Shown: positions 1-8,288, counted from the first letter of the stretch. The stretch is 52,724 bases of DNA from an uncultured Collinsella sp. (GCA_958405565.1 CATYEN010000011.1:1-52724), one strand, 5' to 3'. Notes: generated from the sequence alone by a model not told the origin. Numbers and translations: made by a program.

Positions 1-13
1 GCGCCGAATGCTC

Positions 14-98
14 GCCATCGAAATTTATCGATGGCCTATTTCAGACTGTAATGGGGCACCCGAGCTTTTGCGACGGGTGCCCCCCCTCTCTTTTGTTT
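14..98 (+). terminator. Hairpins ending in a T-rich tract at the window edge
   Basis: Two hairpins: arms 14-21/28-35 (8 bp) and a GC-rich stem 53-61/75-83 followed by a T-rich run to about 98. The T-rich side lies on the plus strand, so it probably ends a plus-strand gene left of the window. It also separates that gene from hipA, whose stop codon is at 122. Confidence 0.6.
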
Positions 99-121
99 GA
101 TAATCGCGAAATTGCGGATAC

Positions 122-1426
122 CTAGTTTATATCCGCCCTGATGAGGTCGAGGGTACGCTGGCAGTTTTCGCGGACGGGGCCGAGCATGTGCTCGCGTAGG
201 TCCGCCATGCCGGGCAGGTCGGCGTATTCGTCCATGACCTCTTCCATGCAAATGGGTACCTCGTAGGCGAGGTCCATCATGGTCGCAAAGCAAAACTTCT
301 CGGATAGCCCGGCATCGGTGAGCGCCGCCTCCAGCGCGGGGTCGCCCATGCCGTGGTATCGGCGGATGGCATTGGGGCCGATGCGTCCTACGCGATTCTC
401 GCCACCAACGCTCATGGCAAGGCGCGCTTTTCGCCGCATGCGCTCGTATGCCAGTCCCGACGCGACGTCATACATGGGTGCGAGCGCCGCGTTTGTGCCT
501 TTGCCTAGGATGAGCGAGTAATTTTTGGCGTGCGCATCAGGCGCTCCGATAATAGCGTTATAGAACAACATATAGGTAAAGAGCACAAGGTTCATGTGGT
601 GGGGGACCGTGCTGATCAGTCGTTCTTGAATGTCTCGCGTTGTTGGTCCTCCATCGGCAGTGTATTTTTGGCTTGGCAATACACCGAGCGCCTGGCAAAA
701 GTCTTCCTGATGCAGCCTTTCGATACTTCCGCTGGCATTGACCGTTCTGTCGTAGCGTTCAACGACGAGTGCGGCTTCGTCTTCAAATGTGCAATAAGAG
801 ACGTTGGCAGTCGGAATGCCAACACGCTGAGCCGTTTTCATGCAGACGAATTCGTTTAAGGCCTGATGTTTGAACCCAACAACACCATTTTTGAAGATAT
901 GGGTAGTGGGGGATGACCCTAGACATTCGCACCATTGGCCACCATGCCAAGCTAGTGCAAATTTGCCTTGGTTGCCACCCAGGGACCAGCTTTCGTTGGA
1001 ACCCATCCATGTCGCACGTTCGTCATCGCGAATCGCTTTAAGCTTGTGAGCGATTTGAGAATTGGTAAGCGGGCGGTATTCCGAGATCCTGCCGCGGACG
1101 GCATCTAATTGATCGGTTTGACAAAACTGAACGGCGCCCGCGCAGTCAAGGCCGATATGACGCAAGAGGGCGACGGGGTTGTTGGATGCAACGTCATGCT
1201 CAGCGGCAATAGCGCGACGCTGCTCTTGGCTGTCAGGCAAAAGGCCAAATAGGAACGGTCGGACGATGTTGTGGCCATATGTGCGATTGGAAAGCGGCAT
1301 TGTTAGCGATAGCGGTGCTCCGCAATAGGCTGGGGCGTATGTAAAGCTACAGAGTCCATGCTCATCTTGCCGGAGTATGCCGGCGGTTTCGCCACAAATG
1401 AGGGTCGCAAGCTCTATCTCCGCCAT
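122..1426 (-). CDS. hipA: HipA-type serine/threonine kinase toxin
   Basis: The 434-aa protein belongs to the HipA toxin kinase family, whose members phosphorylate glutamyl-tRNA synthetase or other targets and cause growth arrest; the target here is unknown. Visible family marks are a glycine-rich loop with SLGGNQGKFAL near residues 148-158, VVERYDR near 221-227, the catalytic segment GAPDAHAKNYSL (Asp298, Asn302) and the metal-binding MYD near 318-320. The start codon directly abuts the stop of the upstream antitoxin gene (TAA 1427-1429, ATG 1424-1426), so the two are translationally coupled. All core kinase residues are present, so it appears intact. Kinase activity and target are inferred from the family. 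Confidence 0.88.
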   Translation of the reverse strand: MAEIELATLICGETAGILRQDEHGLCSFTYAPAYCGAPLSLTMPLSNRTYGHNIVRPFLFGLLPDSQEQRRAIAAEHDVASNNPVALLRHIGLDCAGAVQFCQTDQLDAVRGRISEYRPLTNSQIAHKLKAIRDDERATWMGSNESWSLGGNQGKFALAWHGGQWCECLGSSPTTHIFKNGVVGFKHQALNEFVCMKTAQRVGIPTANVSYCTFEDEAALVVERYDRTVNASGSIERLHQEDFCQALGVLPSQKYTADGGPTTRDIQERLISTVPHHMNLVLFTYMLFYNAIIGAPDAHAKNYSLILGKGTNAALAPMYDVASGLAYERMRRKARLAMSVGGENRVGRIGPNAIRRYHGMGDPALEAALTDAGLSEKFCFATMMDLAYEVPICMEEVMDEYADLPGMADLREHMLGPVRENCQRTLDLIRADIN

Positions 1427-1858
1427 TTATTTCACAACCTTGCAGCCAAAGGAGAGGTCTGAAGTACCGGAAAGGCCTTGCTCGGCTGCAATTTGGGCCA
1501 GCAAGGCACCGTAGGAAGATGGCGTTCCTTGTCGAACGGGTCGTCTGCCTACGCTTGGCTTTGGCAGGGCATTCGAGTTCGCGATAGGGAGGTCCACTAT
1601 CGTCGTCGGATGTTCGGAGGGCGATGCGACGGAGTCGTTATCGCTTTGCGCAAAGAGACCTATGCCGAGTGCGTCAAAGACGACCAGCAGCTTGTCGAGC
1701 CGAATGCCGGTGGCGTCTCCGAGCTCGAGCGATGCGAGTAGCCGCTCCGAAACACCGGCTTTTTTAGCGAGGGCGGCACGGGTGAGCCCCTGAGCCTCGC
1801 GTGCCTGGCGCACATAGATGCCAGCTTGGCGCGGTGTGGTGATGGGAAGGGTATCCAT
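1427..1858 (-). CDS. hipB: HipB-like XRE antitoxin and autorepressor
   Basis: This 143-aa protein has an N-terminal Cro/C1-type helix-turn-helix (about residues 11-65, with the pattern LTRAALAKKAGVSERLLASLE). A longer, Pro/Ser-rich C-terminal tail follows, where HipB-type antitoxins normally contact their kinase. It is the first gene of the two-gene operon with hipA. Family members neutralise HipA and repress their own promoter. Just upstream lies a perfect 15-bp inverted repeat made of two TGCA-N6-TGCA sites, the natural operator candidate. It is longer than E. coli HipB (88 aa), so the tail may have an added role. Confidence 0.85.
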   Translation of the reverse strand: MDTLPITTPRQAGIYVRQAREAQGLTRAALAKKAGVSERLLASLELGDATGIRLDKLLVVFDALGIGLFAQSDNDSVASPSEHPTTIVDLPIANSNALPKPSVGRRPVRQGTPSSYGALLAQIAAEQGLSGTSDLSFGCKVVK

Positions 1859-1872
1859 GGCGATCTCCTAAC

Positions 1873-1941
1873 GTGCAGACTTTTGCACATCAGTATGGCA
1901 TGCAAAAGTCTGCACGAAAAGGCCTCATGCAAAACTCTGCA
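1873..1941. promoter_or_regulatory. Probable HipB operator: three phased TGCA-N6-TGCA sites
   Basis: Perfect 15-bp inverted repeat, arms 1873-1887 and 1901-1915. Each arm contains a TGCA-N6-TGCA site (1874-1887 and 1901-1914), and a third, differing by one central base, lies at 1928-1941 inside the adjacent terminator hairpin. The sites start exactly 27 bp apart. Its position directly upstream of hipB suggests autorepression; binding is an inference. Confidence 0.65.
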
Positions 1942-1952
1942 TGAGGCCTTGT
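1916..1952 (-). terminator. Terminator of the ATPase gene, copy 1 of a 37-bp repeat
   Basis: A 13-bp stem (1919-1931/1938-1950) with a 6-nt loop, followed on the minus strand by TTTT, just after the ATPase stop codon at 1969. The 37-bp block is identical to 3420-3456 on the other side of the ATPase gene. Confidence 0.75.
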
Positions 1953-1968
1953 GCGGGCGTATGGCTTT

Positions 1969-3261
1969 TTAAGCCCCAAACGCCCGAATGGGAATAACGT
2001 ATACGCCGTCAGGACGTTTATATGCGATCTCTCCCATCCCTGTGAGAACGGCAAGAAATGCCGGAGGCTTCGTGCGCCCCATTTTGTCGCTAAGCAACTT
2101 GTCTCTCATTCGCAGCAAACTGTTGGCGGCCTGCTCAACTTTTGTCTCGCTGAGCTTGATCTCGAATGCCCCCCATGTTCCATCCGCAAGCTCAATAACG
2201 GCGTCGATTTCTAAGTCTGAATCATCGCGGTAATAACGGACAGGGTGAGACCCGGCGGCGTCGAGTGATGAGGCGTATACCTGCAAATCGCGCATGCAGA
2301 GGTTTTCAAACGTAAGACCAAGCGTCTGGTAGTCCTCAAGTAGGTTTTGTTTGTTAAGGCCCAGTGCGGCAATGGCTAATGAGGGGTCTGCGAAGTAGCG
2401 TTTGGGTTTAGTTCTCATGCGATTGGGGGAGCGCGACGCCGGAACCCATCCGGGCAACTCGTCAATTAAATAGAGTTGCACGAGGTATTCAAGATGTTGG
2501 GAAACCTCTCGTTTTTGGGCATCAGTTGGTGCTAATGCGCCATCCAAGGCAAATACATCACGGGCGAGTGTGACATTTGTGCTGGACTGTCCAAGATTTC
2601 GCGCAAGAGACTCTGCCACGCGTGAACTAATGAGCCCGCGTCCGCCAAGGTCAGGAACGCTCTTATTATGCACAGCTTCTAGATAACCCATCAGTACAGG
2701 TCGAATTGTGTCAGAAGTTAGTGCAAGCGCGTCGGGCCATCCGCCGCGACAAATGAGCTCGGTAAGAGAATCGATTCCCGACGCGCAAGGGCATGGGGCA
2801 AACTCGCCTTTAAACAGGGCAGCTAGGCTTACCTTACCTGTTGAATCTCCGCTCTCCTGAAGACTCATGGGATGCATGCTCAGCCGACCGATTCGTCCGG
2901 CTCCGCTGTGGTTCACCTTGTCTTTTGCCGGCGTAGAAGAGCCTGTTAGGATCCACTGGCCCTTTTCTGTGGTGTCATCGACAGCATGGCGCACGCAGTC
3001 CCAAACCTGAGGGACACGCTGCCACTCGTCAATAACGTGAGGGGTAGCGCCAACTAGTGCATACTGAGGGTCGGACTCGATGAGCAATTGGTTCGAACCA
3101 CGATCGACGTATATGGCACTATTTGCATGAGCAAGCGCGGACCAAGTCTTTCCACACCATTTAGTGCCTGAGATTTCAACGGCACCGAACAGATTAAGAT
3201 ATTGATCAATCTTGCGGTCAATGAGCCGGGGGATATACGTGTCTTTCGCCATCGTTGCCAT
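1969..3261 (-). CDS. DUF4143-type AAA ATPase with C-terminal nuclease-like domain
   Basis: This 430-aa protein belongs to the widespread family of solitary ATPases with a DUF4143 C-terminus. It has a P-loop GTKWCGKT at residues 32-39, a Walker B HVIDEW near 75-80 and a sensor-like WILTGSS near 103-109. The C-terminal part contains LEIDAVIE followed by GAFEIKLS, the spacing of a PD-(D/E)XK nuclease-like fold. The cellular role of the family is not established; links to toxin-antitoxin behaviour or defence have been proposed. The gene stands alone between two identical terminator repeats, which suggests it was inserted as a cassette between mntP and hipBA. Four short direct repeats precede it. 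Cytoplasmic; no membrane segments seen. Confidence 0.85.
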   Translation of the reverse strand: MATMAKDTYIPRLIDRKIDQYLNLFGAVEISGTKWCGKTWSALAHANSAIYVDRGSNQLLIESDPQYALVGATPHVIDEWQRVPQVWDCVRHAVDDTTEKGQWILTGSSTPAKDKVNHSGAGRIGRLSMHPMSLQESGDSTGKVSLAALFKGEFAPCPCASGIDSLTELICRGGWPDALALTSDTIRPVLMGYLEAVHNKSVPDLGGRGLISSRVAESLARNLGQSSTNVTLARDVFALDGALAPTDAQKREVSQHLEYLVQLYLIDELPGWVPASRSPNRMRTKPKRYFADPSLAIAALGLNKQNLLEDYQTLGLTFENLCMRDLQVYASSLDAAGSHPVRYYRDDSDLEIDAVIELADGTWGAFEIKLSETKVEQAANSLLRMRDKLLSDKMGRTKPPAFLAVLTGMGEIAYKRPDGVYVIPIRAFGA

Positions 3262-3283
3262 ACTGTTTACCTCGCATTTCCCT

Positions 3284-3364
3284 AAATACGAATGAAATCA
3301 TACCCGAAAAACGAATAATAGAGTCACATAAAAACGAATGAATCTTTGCCCAGAAAACGAATGG
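3284..3364. repeat. Four direct AAACGAAT-type repeats upstream of the ATPase
   Basis: Near-identical copies of AAAACGAATgaa start at about 3284, 3306, 3331 and 3353, spaced 22, 25 and 22 bp, i.e. about two helical turns. They fill the promoter side of the ATPase gene and probably form an operator. The regulator is unknown. Confidence 0.6.
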
Positions 3365-3419
3365 AATGACGATGAAGGACTGGATATCCCAGCCTTGTTG
3401 AGTAGGCGTTCTTTTACAT

Positions 3420-3456
3420 GAAAAGGCCTCATGCAAAACTCTGCATGAGGCCTTGT
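3420..3456 (-). terminator. Terminator after mntP, copy 2 of the 37-bp repeat
   Basis: Sequence identical to 1916-1952, again with the hairpin followed by TTTT on the minus strand. It lies 35 bp past the mntP stop codon and includes one TGCA-N6-TGCA site (3432-3445). Confidence 0.75.
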
Positions 3457-3490
3457 TCGACATTGGGTTTCGAGCAATAGGGTTTGGGCG

Positions 3491-4069
3491 TTACAGCACC
3501 AGGATTCCGAGGTGCTCCAGCAGGATTTTGAGGCCGATGAGGATGAGGACGACGCCGCCCACGATGGTGGCGGGCTTTTCGTAGCGCGCGCCGAAGGTGT
3601 GGCCGATTGCCACGCCCGCAACGGAGAAGATAAAGGTCGTAACGCCGATGAGCGACACGGCGGGCACGATATCGACCGAGAGCGCGGCAAACGAGATGCC
3701 CACGGCAAGGGCGTCGATTGAGGTGGCGATGGCGAGGATCAGGTATTCGCCCAGATCGATCTTCTCCGCGTCCTTGCCGTCGCCTTCGTCCTCATCCTCG
3801 GTAAAAGCCTCCCACAGCATCTTGCCGCCGATGAAGGCGAGCAGAATAAAGGCAATCCAATGGTCGATGGGTCCGATGATGCCCAAGAACTGGCTGCCAA
3901 GAGCCCAGCCGAACACAGGCATACCGGCCTGAAAACCGCCAAAGAATAGGCCGAGCACCACGGCGACCTTAAGGTTGATTTTTTTCATGCCAAGGCCCTT
4001 GCAGATGGATACGGCAAAGGCGTCCATCGAAAGGCCGATGGCGAGCAATACGAGCTCGGCGAGTCCCAT
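3491..4069 (-). CDS. mntP: Manganese efflux pump MntP
   Basis: A 192-aa polytopic protein of about six membrane helices with the internal two-fold repeat of the MntP family. It exports Mn2+ across the plasma membrane. The two conserved acidic motifs are LSMDAFAVS (Asp16) and TSIDALAVG (Asp119), one in each half, separated by an acidic cytoplasmic loop (EDEDEGDGKD, about 91-100). The usual family length is about 190 aa, so it is complete. It is monocistronic, with a Mn2+ riboswitch in its leader and a terminator after it, so expression should rise when manganese is in excess. Confidence 0.93.
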   Translation of the reverse strand: MGLAELVLLAIGLSMDAFAVSICKGLGMKKINLKVAVVLGLFFGGFQAGMPVFGWALGSQFLGIIGPIDHWIAFILLAFIGGKMLWEAFTEDEDEGDGKDAEKIDLGEYLILAIATSIDALAVGISFAALSVDIVPAVSLIGVTTFIFSVAGVAIGHTFGARYEKPATIVGGVVLILIGLKILLEHLGILVL

Positions 4070-4119
4070 GGTTTGGCTCCCTCCCTGCGGGCGAACCCGC
4101 GTGTACCTCTAGTGGGGGA

Positions 4120-4262
4120 GCAACAAAAAAGACCCGTGGCGTACGCGTTGCGCGCACAACCACGAGTCTCGTTCATTAAGGCAAGCCAGACCGTTTCGGT
4201 CAGTATGTTGACTTGCCGCGCCACCGGAGGCGAAACCGGTCACGCGACTACTCCCTCATTTA
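4120..4262 (-). ncRNA. yybP-ykoY manganese riboswitch controlling mntP
   Basis: Read on the minus strand, the leader holds GGGAGUAGUC, then GUCAACAUACUGACC, both hallmarks of the yybP-ykoY (Mn2+) class. A terminator follows: a hairpin with arms at about 4132-4140 and 4160-4168 (minus strand GACUCGUGG/CCACGGGUC), then a T6 run (complement of 4123-4128). Mn2+ binding in this class favours antitermination, which fits the downstream efflux gene. Boundaries are approximate. Confidence 0.88.
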
Positions 4263-4429
4263 TGTGAATCCCGATGCTACCACATAAGCAGCTCATTTGG
4301 GTTGGGGCTCTTTTGACTACCCCAGCGGTGTTCGCTCATTCTGTAAGCATCGGATTTCGCGAGCGCCGTGGAGTCAAACCGTGAGAAACTATTTAGCGTT
4401 TATGGAGCGTATACGATGGGAGCGATGCC
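4263..4429. promoter_or_regulatory. Divergent promoter region between mntP and disA
   Basis: Non-coding stretch that must hold the promoter for the riboswitch transcript (leftward) and the disA cluster (rightward). I see no convincing -35/-10 pair. GGAG at 4419-4422 serves as the ribosome binding site for the disA TTG start. Confidence 0.4.
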
Positions 4430-5497
4430 TTGGATAAGAACGAGCTGCAAAAGCGTATGGAACAGGCTATTCGCCTGACGGCCCCCGGCCAGCCGATTCG
4501 CACCGCCCTCGACATGATCATCGCCGGTCACCTGGGCGCCCTTATCTGCGTTGGCGACACCGAAAACGTGCTTGCTGCCGGTAACGACGGCTTCCCGCTC
4601 AACATTTCGTTCACCTCGAACCGCCTGTTCGAGCTCTCCAAGATGGACGGCGCCATCGTCATCGATGGAGACCTTACCCAGATTCTGCGCGCCAACTTCC
4701 ACCTCAACCCCGATCCCTCGCTCGCTACGAGCGAGACGGGTATGCGCCACCGCACCGCCGCTCGCATGTCGGTGCTCACCGACGCCATCGTGATCTCGGT
4801 CTCGGCCCGCCGTGCCGTCGTCAACGTGTACGTCCATGGCAAGAGCTACGAGATTCAGCCCGTCACCACCATCATGAGCTCCGTCAACCAGCTCGTCGCT
4901 ACGCTCCAGACCACCCGCCAGTCGCTCGATCGCTCCCTGCTGCGCCTGACGGCTCTCGAGCTCGACGACTACGTTACGCTCGCCGACATCACCGGCATTT
5001 TCTCGAGTTTCGAGATCATGCAGCAGGCAAAGACTGAGCTTAAGGATTGCATTGTCAAGCTGGGCAACCAGGGCAAGCTCGTGCAGATGCAGCTCGAGCA
5101 GCTCGCCGGCTCCAGCATGGATACCGAGTACGACCTGATGATTCGCGACTATGCGAGCGATTCCTCCGAGACCAATGCCGAAAAGATCCGCGCCAACCTG
5201 AGCCGTATGACGCCCAAGGACCTGTCCGACCCACAGCATGTGGCGGCGGTTCTGGGTTATGACGACCTGGACGAGGACTCCGTCATGACACCGCTGGGCC
5301 TGCGCACGCTTTCGCGCGTGTCCGTCGTGCGCGACGGCGTGGCCGAGAAGATCGTCGACGAGTACGGCTCGTTGCAGGAGCTCATGGATGACATCAGCGA
5401 GGATCCGGAGCGCCTGGGCGACTTTGGCGTCAACAACCCTGCCATTCTTGCGGACTCCCTGTACCGCATGAAGGGCACCAAACAGGGGAACGCATAA
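4430..5497 (+). CDS. disA: Diadenylate cyclase DisA (c-di-AMP synthase, DNA-integrity scanner)
   Basis: This 355-aa protein condenses two ATP into c-di-AMP. The DAC domain carries Asp73-Gly-Ala and RHRTA (106-110), the two catalytic signatures. A helical linker and a helix-hairpin-helix DNA-binding end (about residues 280-355) follow, as in the octameric DisA that pauses at branched DNA. The TTG start at 4430 is chosen because no other in-frame start lies upstream and GGAG sits 7 nt before it. Its stop overlaps the ispD start by one base, so it heads the disA-ispD-ispF-cysS-rlmB-yacP cluster. Confidence 0.94.
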   Translation: MDKNELQKRMEQAIRLTAPGQPIRTALDMIIAGHLGALICVGDTENVLAAGNDGFPLNISFTSNRLFELSKMDGAIVIDGDLTQILRANFHLNPDPSLATSETGMRHRTAARMSVLTDAIVISVSARRAVVNVYVHGKSYEIQPVTTIMSSVNQLVATLQTTRQSLDRSLLRLTALELDDYVTLADITGIFSSFEIMQQAKTELKDCIVKLGNQGKLVQMQLEQLAGSSMDTEYDLMIRDYASDSSETNAEKIRANLSRMTPKDLSDPQHVAAVLGYDDLDEDSVMTPLGLRTLSRVSVVRDGVAEKIVDEYGSLQELMDDISEDPERLGDFGVNNPAILADSLYRMKGTKQGNA

Positions 5498-6225
5498 TGG
5501 CGCCCGTATGTGCCGTGGTCGTTGCCGGCGGCAGCGGCCAGCGCTTTGGAAATCCCGGCGGCAAGCAGCTCGTTAACGTGGCGGGCCGTCCGCTCATGAG
5601 CTGGTCCATCCGTGCGTTCGATCGTAGCGACAAGGTCGGCCACATCGTCGTGGTTTGCCCTGTCGAGCGTCGTGCCGAGATGCGCCGCCTGGCCATCGAC
5701 CCGTTTGACTATGACACGCCCATCAGCTTTGCCGATGCCGGCGATACCCGCCAGGATTCCACCCGTGCCGGCGTGCATGCGGCTCCGGCGGGTTTCGAAT
5801 ACGTCGCCATCCACGACGGCGCCCGTCCGCTCATCACGACCGAGGCCATCGATCATGCGATTGACGTGCTTGTGGGCGACCGCTCGCTCGACGGTGTCGT
5901 GTGCGGTCAGCCCGCGATCGATACGCTCAAGATCGTCGATGGCGACAACATCGTCGAGACACCGCCGCGCGAGCTGTACTGGGCCGCGCAGACGCCGCAG
6001 ATTTTTAGCGTAGACGCCATGAGGCGTGCCCATGCCACGGCGATTGCCGAGGGCTTTATCGGCACGGACGATTCGTCACTGGTCGAGCGCATGGGTGGGC
6101 GCGTCCGCTGCGTCCAGAGCCCGCGCGATAACCTTAAGGTGACGGTGCCCGAGGACCTTCGTCCCGTAACCGCGATTCTGCTTGGCCGTATGGCCGAGGG
6201 AGAGGACCTTCCCCATGTTCAGTAA
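5497..6225 (+). CDS. ispD: 2-C-methyl-D-erythritol 4-phosphate cytidylyltransferase
   Basis: The 242-aa enzyme transfers CMP from CTP to methylerythritol phosphate, the third step of the MEP isoprenoid pathway. The nucleotide-binding loop VVAGGSGQRFG (about 8-18), IHDGARPL near 108-115 and the C-terminal DNLKVTVPEDL are typical of the family. ATG overlaps the disA stop (TAATG), and the 3' end overlaps the ispF start, so the three genes are translationally coupled. Nothing is missing relative to the usual ~230 aa. Confidence 0.93.
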   Translation: MAPVCAVVVAGGSGQRFGNPGGKQLVNVAGRPLMSWSIRAFDRSDKVGHIVVVCPVERRAEMRRLAIDPFDYDTPISFADAGDTRQDSTRAGVHAAPAGFEYVAIHDGARPLITTEAIDHAIDVLVGDRSLDGVVCGQPAIDTLKIVDGDNIVETPPRELYWAAQTPQIFSVDAMRRAHATAIAEGFIGTDDSSLVERMGGRVRCVQSPRDNLKVTVPEDLRPVTAILLGRMAEGEDLPHVQ

Positions 6226-6709
6226 CCTGCGCATTGGCCACGGCTACGACGTCCACCGTTTGGTGGAGGGGCGTCGATGTATCATCGGCGGGGTTGACAT
6301 TCCCTACGAGCGCGGCCTGCTGGGCCACTCGGATGCCGATGTGCTCGCGCACGCCTTGGCCGACGCCATTCTGGGCGCCTGCCGCGGGGGAGACATCGGC
6401 AAGCTATTCCCCGACACCGATCCCGCTTACGAGGGTGCCGATTCGATGGTGCTACTTGCTCGCGTAATGGACTATGCGCGCGAGCTGGGCTTTGAGTTTG
6501 TCGATGCCGATTGCACCATTGCCTGTCAGCAACCCAAGATCACCCCGCACCGCGATGCCATGCGCGCCAACCTTGCCCATGCCCTGGGCGTTGACGTCGA
6601 AAACGTGGGCGTCGCCGCCACTACGACCGAAAAGCTCGGTTGGGAAGGCCAGGGCGAGGGAATCGGCGCCTGGGCCGTCTGCCTGCTACAGAAAACCGTT
6701 AAGGAGTAA
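6215..6709 (+). CDS. ispF: 2-C-methyl-D-erythritol 2,4-cyclodiphosphate synthase
   Basis: The 164-aa enzyme, trimeric in the family, cyclises CDP-methylerythritol phosphate with loss of CMP, two steps after IspD. It begins MFSNLRIGHGYDVHRL, where the D-x-H pair binds the catalytic metal; GHSDADVLAHALADA and TTTEKLGWEGQGEGI are also canonical. I choose the ATG at 6215 rather than upstream in-frame codons because conserved sequence begins there and GAGGGAGAGG precedes it. It overlaps ispD by 11 nt. Pairing of ispD and ispF is common. Confidence 0.93.
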   Translation: MFSNLRIGHGYDVHRLVEGRRCIIGGVDIPYERGLLGHSDADVLAHALADAILGACRGGDIGKLFPDTDPAYEGADSMVLLARVMDYARELGFEFVDADCTIACQQPKITPHRDAMRANLAHALGVDVENVGVAATTTEKLGWEGQGEGIGAWAVCLLQKTVKE

Positions 6710-6712
6710 CGA

Positions 6713-8179
6713 ATGCGTATCTACAACAGCGCTACCCATAAAAAGGAAGAGTTCCAGCCCATCGAGTCCGGCAAGGTCCGCATGTACGTGTGCGGCCCCA
6801 CGGTCTACGACAACATCCACATCGGCAATGCCCGCACGTTCATCAGCTTTGACGTGATTCGTCGCTGGCTCATCGCGAGCGGCTACGAGGTCACGTTCGC
6901 CCAGAATCTTACCGACGTCGACGACAAGATCATCAAGCGCGCCAATGAGCAGGGCCGCACGGCCGCCGAGGTCGCGACGGAGTTCTCCGACAAGTTCATC
7001 GGCGTCATGCGCGCCGCCAACGTGCTCGATCCCGATGTGCGTCCCCGCGCCACCAAGGAGATTGGCCCCATGATCGCCATGATCAAGACGCTTATCGAGC
7101 AGGGCCACGCTTACGCAGCCGATAACGGCGATGTGTACTTTGCCGTGCGCAGCGATCCCAACTATGGTCAGGTCTCGGGCCGCAACATCGACGACCTTAT
7201 GGTTGGTGCGCGCATCGAGGAGAACGAGGACAAGAACGACCCGCTCGACTTTGCCCTGTGGAAGGCCGCCAAGCCCGGCGAGCCCAGCTGGCCGAGCCCC
7301 TGGGGCGAAGGCCGTCCCGGTTGGCACACCGAGTGCGCCGCCATGGTGCATCGCTACCTGGGCACTCCGATCGACATCCACGGCGGCGGCTCCGACCTTG
7401 CCTTCCCGCATCACGAGAACGAGTGCGCCCAGGCCACCTGCGCCTGGCACCAGGGCTTCTCCAACACTTGGATGCACACGGGCATGCTGCTGGTAGACGG
7501 CGAAAAGATGTCCAAGTCGCTCGGCAACTTCTTTACGCTGGCCGAGGTGCTCGAGCAGCACTCTGCCGCGGCCCTGCGCCTGCTGATGCTGCAGACGAGC
7601 TATCGCTCGCCGCTCGACTTCTCCTGGGAGCGCCTGGAGGGTGCCGAGAACTCGCTCACGCGTATCGCCGGTACGGTCGAGAACCTGCGCTGGGCCGCGA
7701 ACCATGCGACGGCCGATGCCGATGAGGCAGCATCCGAGGCGTTTGCCGCCAAGGCCGCCGAGGCCCGTGTCACCTTTAAGGAGTGCATGGACGACGACTT
7801 TAACACCGCCGGTGCCATGGGTGCCGTCTTTGGCTTTGTGACCGAGTGCAACCAGTACCTGGAGCAGGCGGGCGACGCTGCCGACAAGGCCGCCGCGCTT
7901 GCCGCCGCCGATACGCTGGTCGATCTGCTCGATACGTTTGGCGTTGAGCTCCCCGAGCCCAAGGTCGAGCTGCCGCTGGGTCTGCTGGGCGTTGCCGCTG
8001 GCCTGGTCGCCTACACGGGTGACGACGTGGACGAGGCCGCTGCCAAGATTCTCGAGGCCCGCGCCGAGGCCCGCGCCGCTAAGAACTGGGATCTGGCGGA
8101 TGCCATCCGTGATCAGCTCAAGGACCTGGGCCTGACGATTGAGGATACTGCCGCCGGCACCCGTATTAAGAGTCTCTAG
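6713..8179 (+). CDS. cysS: Cysteinyl-tRNA synthetase
   Basis: A class I synthetase of 488 aa that charges tRNA-Cys in the cytoplasm. The HIGH-type motif is HIGN (36-39), the zinc ligand region begins with Cys27 in MYVCGPTVYDN, and GEKMSKSLGN is the KMSKS loop. The C-terminal helical DALR-like domain and anticodon-binding part are present. It lies 3 nt after ispF with GGAG before the ATG. In many actinobacteria and firmicutes cysS is followed by a YacP/RlmB pair, as seen here. Confidence 0.94.
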   Translation: MRIYNSATHKKEEFQPIESGKVRMYVCGPTVYDNIHIGNARTFISFDVIRRWLIASGYEVTFAQNLTDVDDKIIKRANEQGRTAAEVATEFSDKFIGVMRAANVLDPDVRPRATKEIGPMIAMIKTLIEQGHAYAADNGDVYFAVRSDPNYGQVSGRNIDDLMVGARIEENEDKNDPLDFALWKAAKPGEPSWPSPWGEGRPGWHTECAAMVHRYLGTPIDIHGGGSDLAFPHHENECAQATCAWHQGFSNTWMHTGMLLVDGEKMSKSLGNFFTLAEVLEQHSAAALRLLMLQTSYRSPLDFSWERLEGAENSLTRIAGTVENLRWAANHATADADEAASEAFAAKAAEARVTFKECMDDDFNTAGAMGAVFGFVTECNQYLEQAGDAADKAAALAAADTLVDLLDTFGVELPEPKVELPLGLLGVAAGLVAYTGDDVDEAAAKILEARAEARAAKNWDLADAIRDQLKDLGLTIEDTAAGTRIKSL

Positions 8180-8185
8180 TATTTG

Positions 8186-8288
8186 TCGACCGTTCGAGGT
8201 GCGGCAGATTGCCTTGAAAGAGGAGGGCATAGACCTGGTGGTCATGCCCGACGATTGAAAGGCAAGGTGTCGTGGCTCGGACGGTCGA
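8186..8288. other. Nested palindromic intergenic element between cysS and rlmB
   Basis: Outer stem 8186-8198/8276-8288 (12 of 13 paired, the thirteenth G-U), middle stem 8209-8215/8259-8265 (7 bp) and inner hairpin 8225-8230/8244-8249 with GACC/GGTC inside and one bulged A. Almost the whole 143-bp spacer folds into one structure. Its core resembles an element at 44528-44556. It may be a structured RNA or a REP-like repeat; no known family was recognised. Confidence 0.5.

Noticed and set aside
4400..5239. 279-aa open frame opposite disA
   Set aside because: It is antisense to a clear DisA gene; its Val/Gly/His-rich composition is that of a shadow frame in GC-rich DNA.
6686..8245. 519-aa open frame opposite cysS
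   Set aside because: Antisense to an intact cysteinyl-tRNA synthetase and lacking any recognisable domain.
8200..8252. Short peptide reading EVRQIALKEEGIDLVVMPDD in the cysS-rlmB spacer
   Set aside because: It looks protein-like but has no good start with a ribosome binding site, and the nested stems explain the sequence at least as well.
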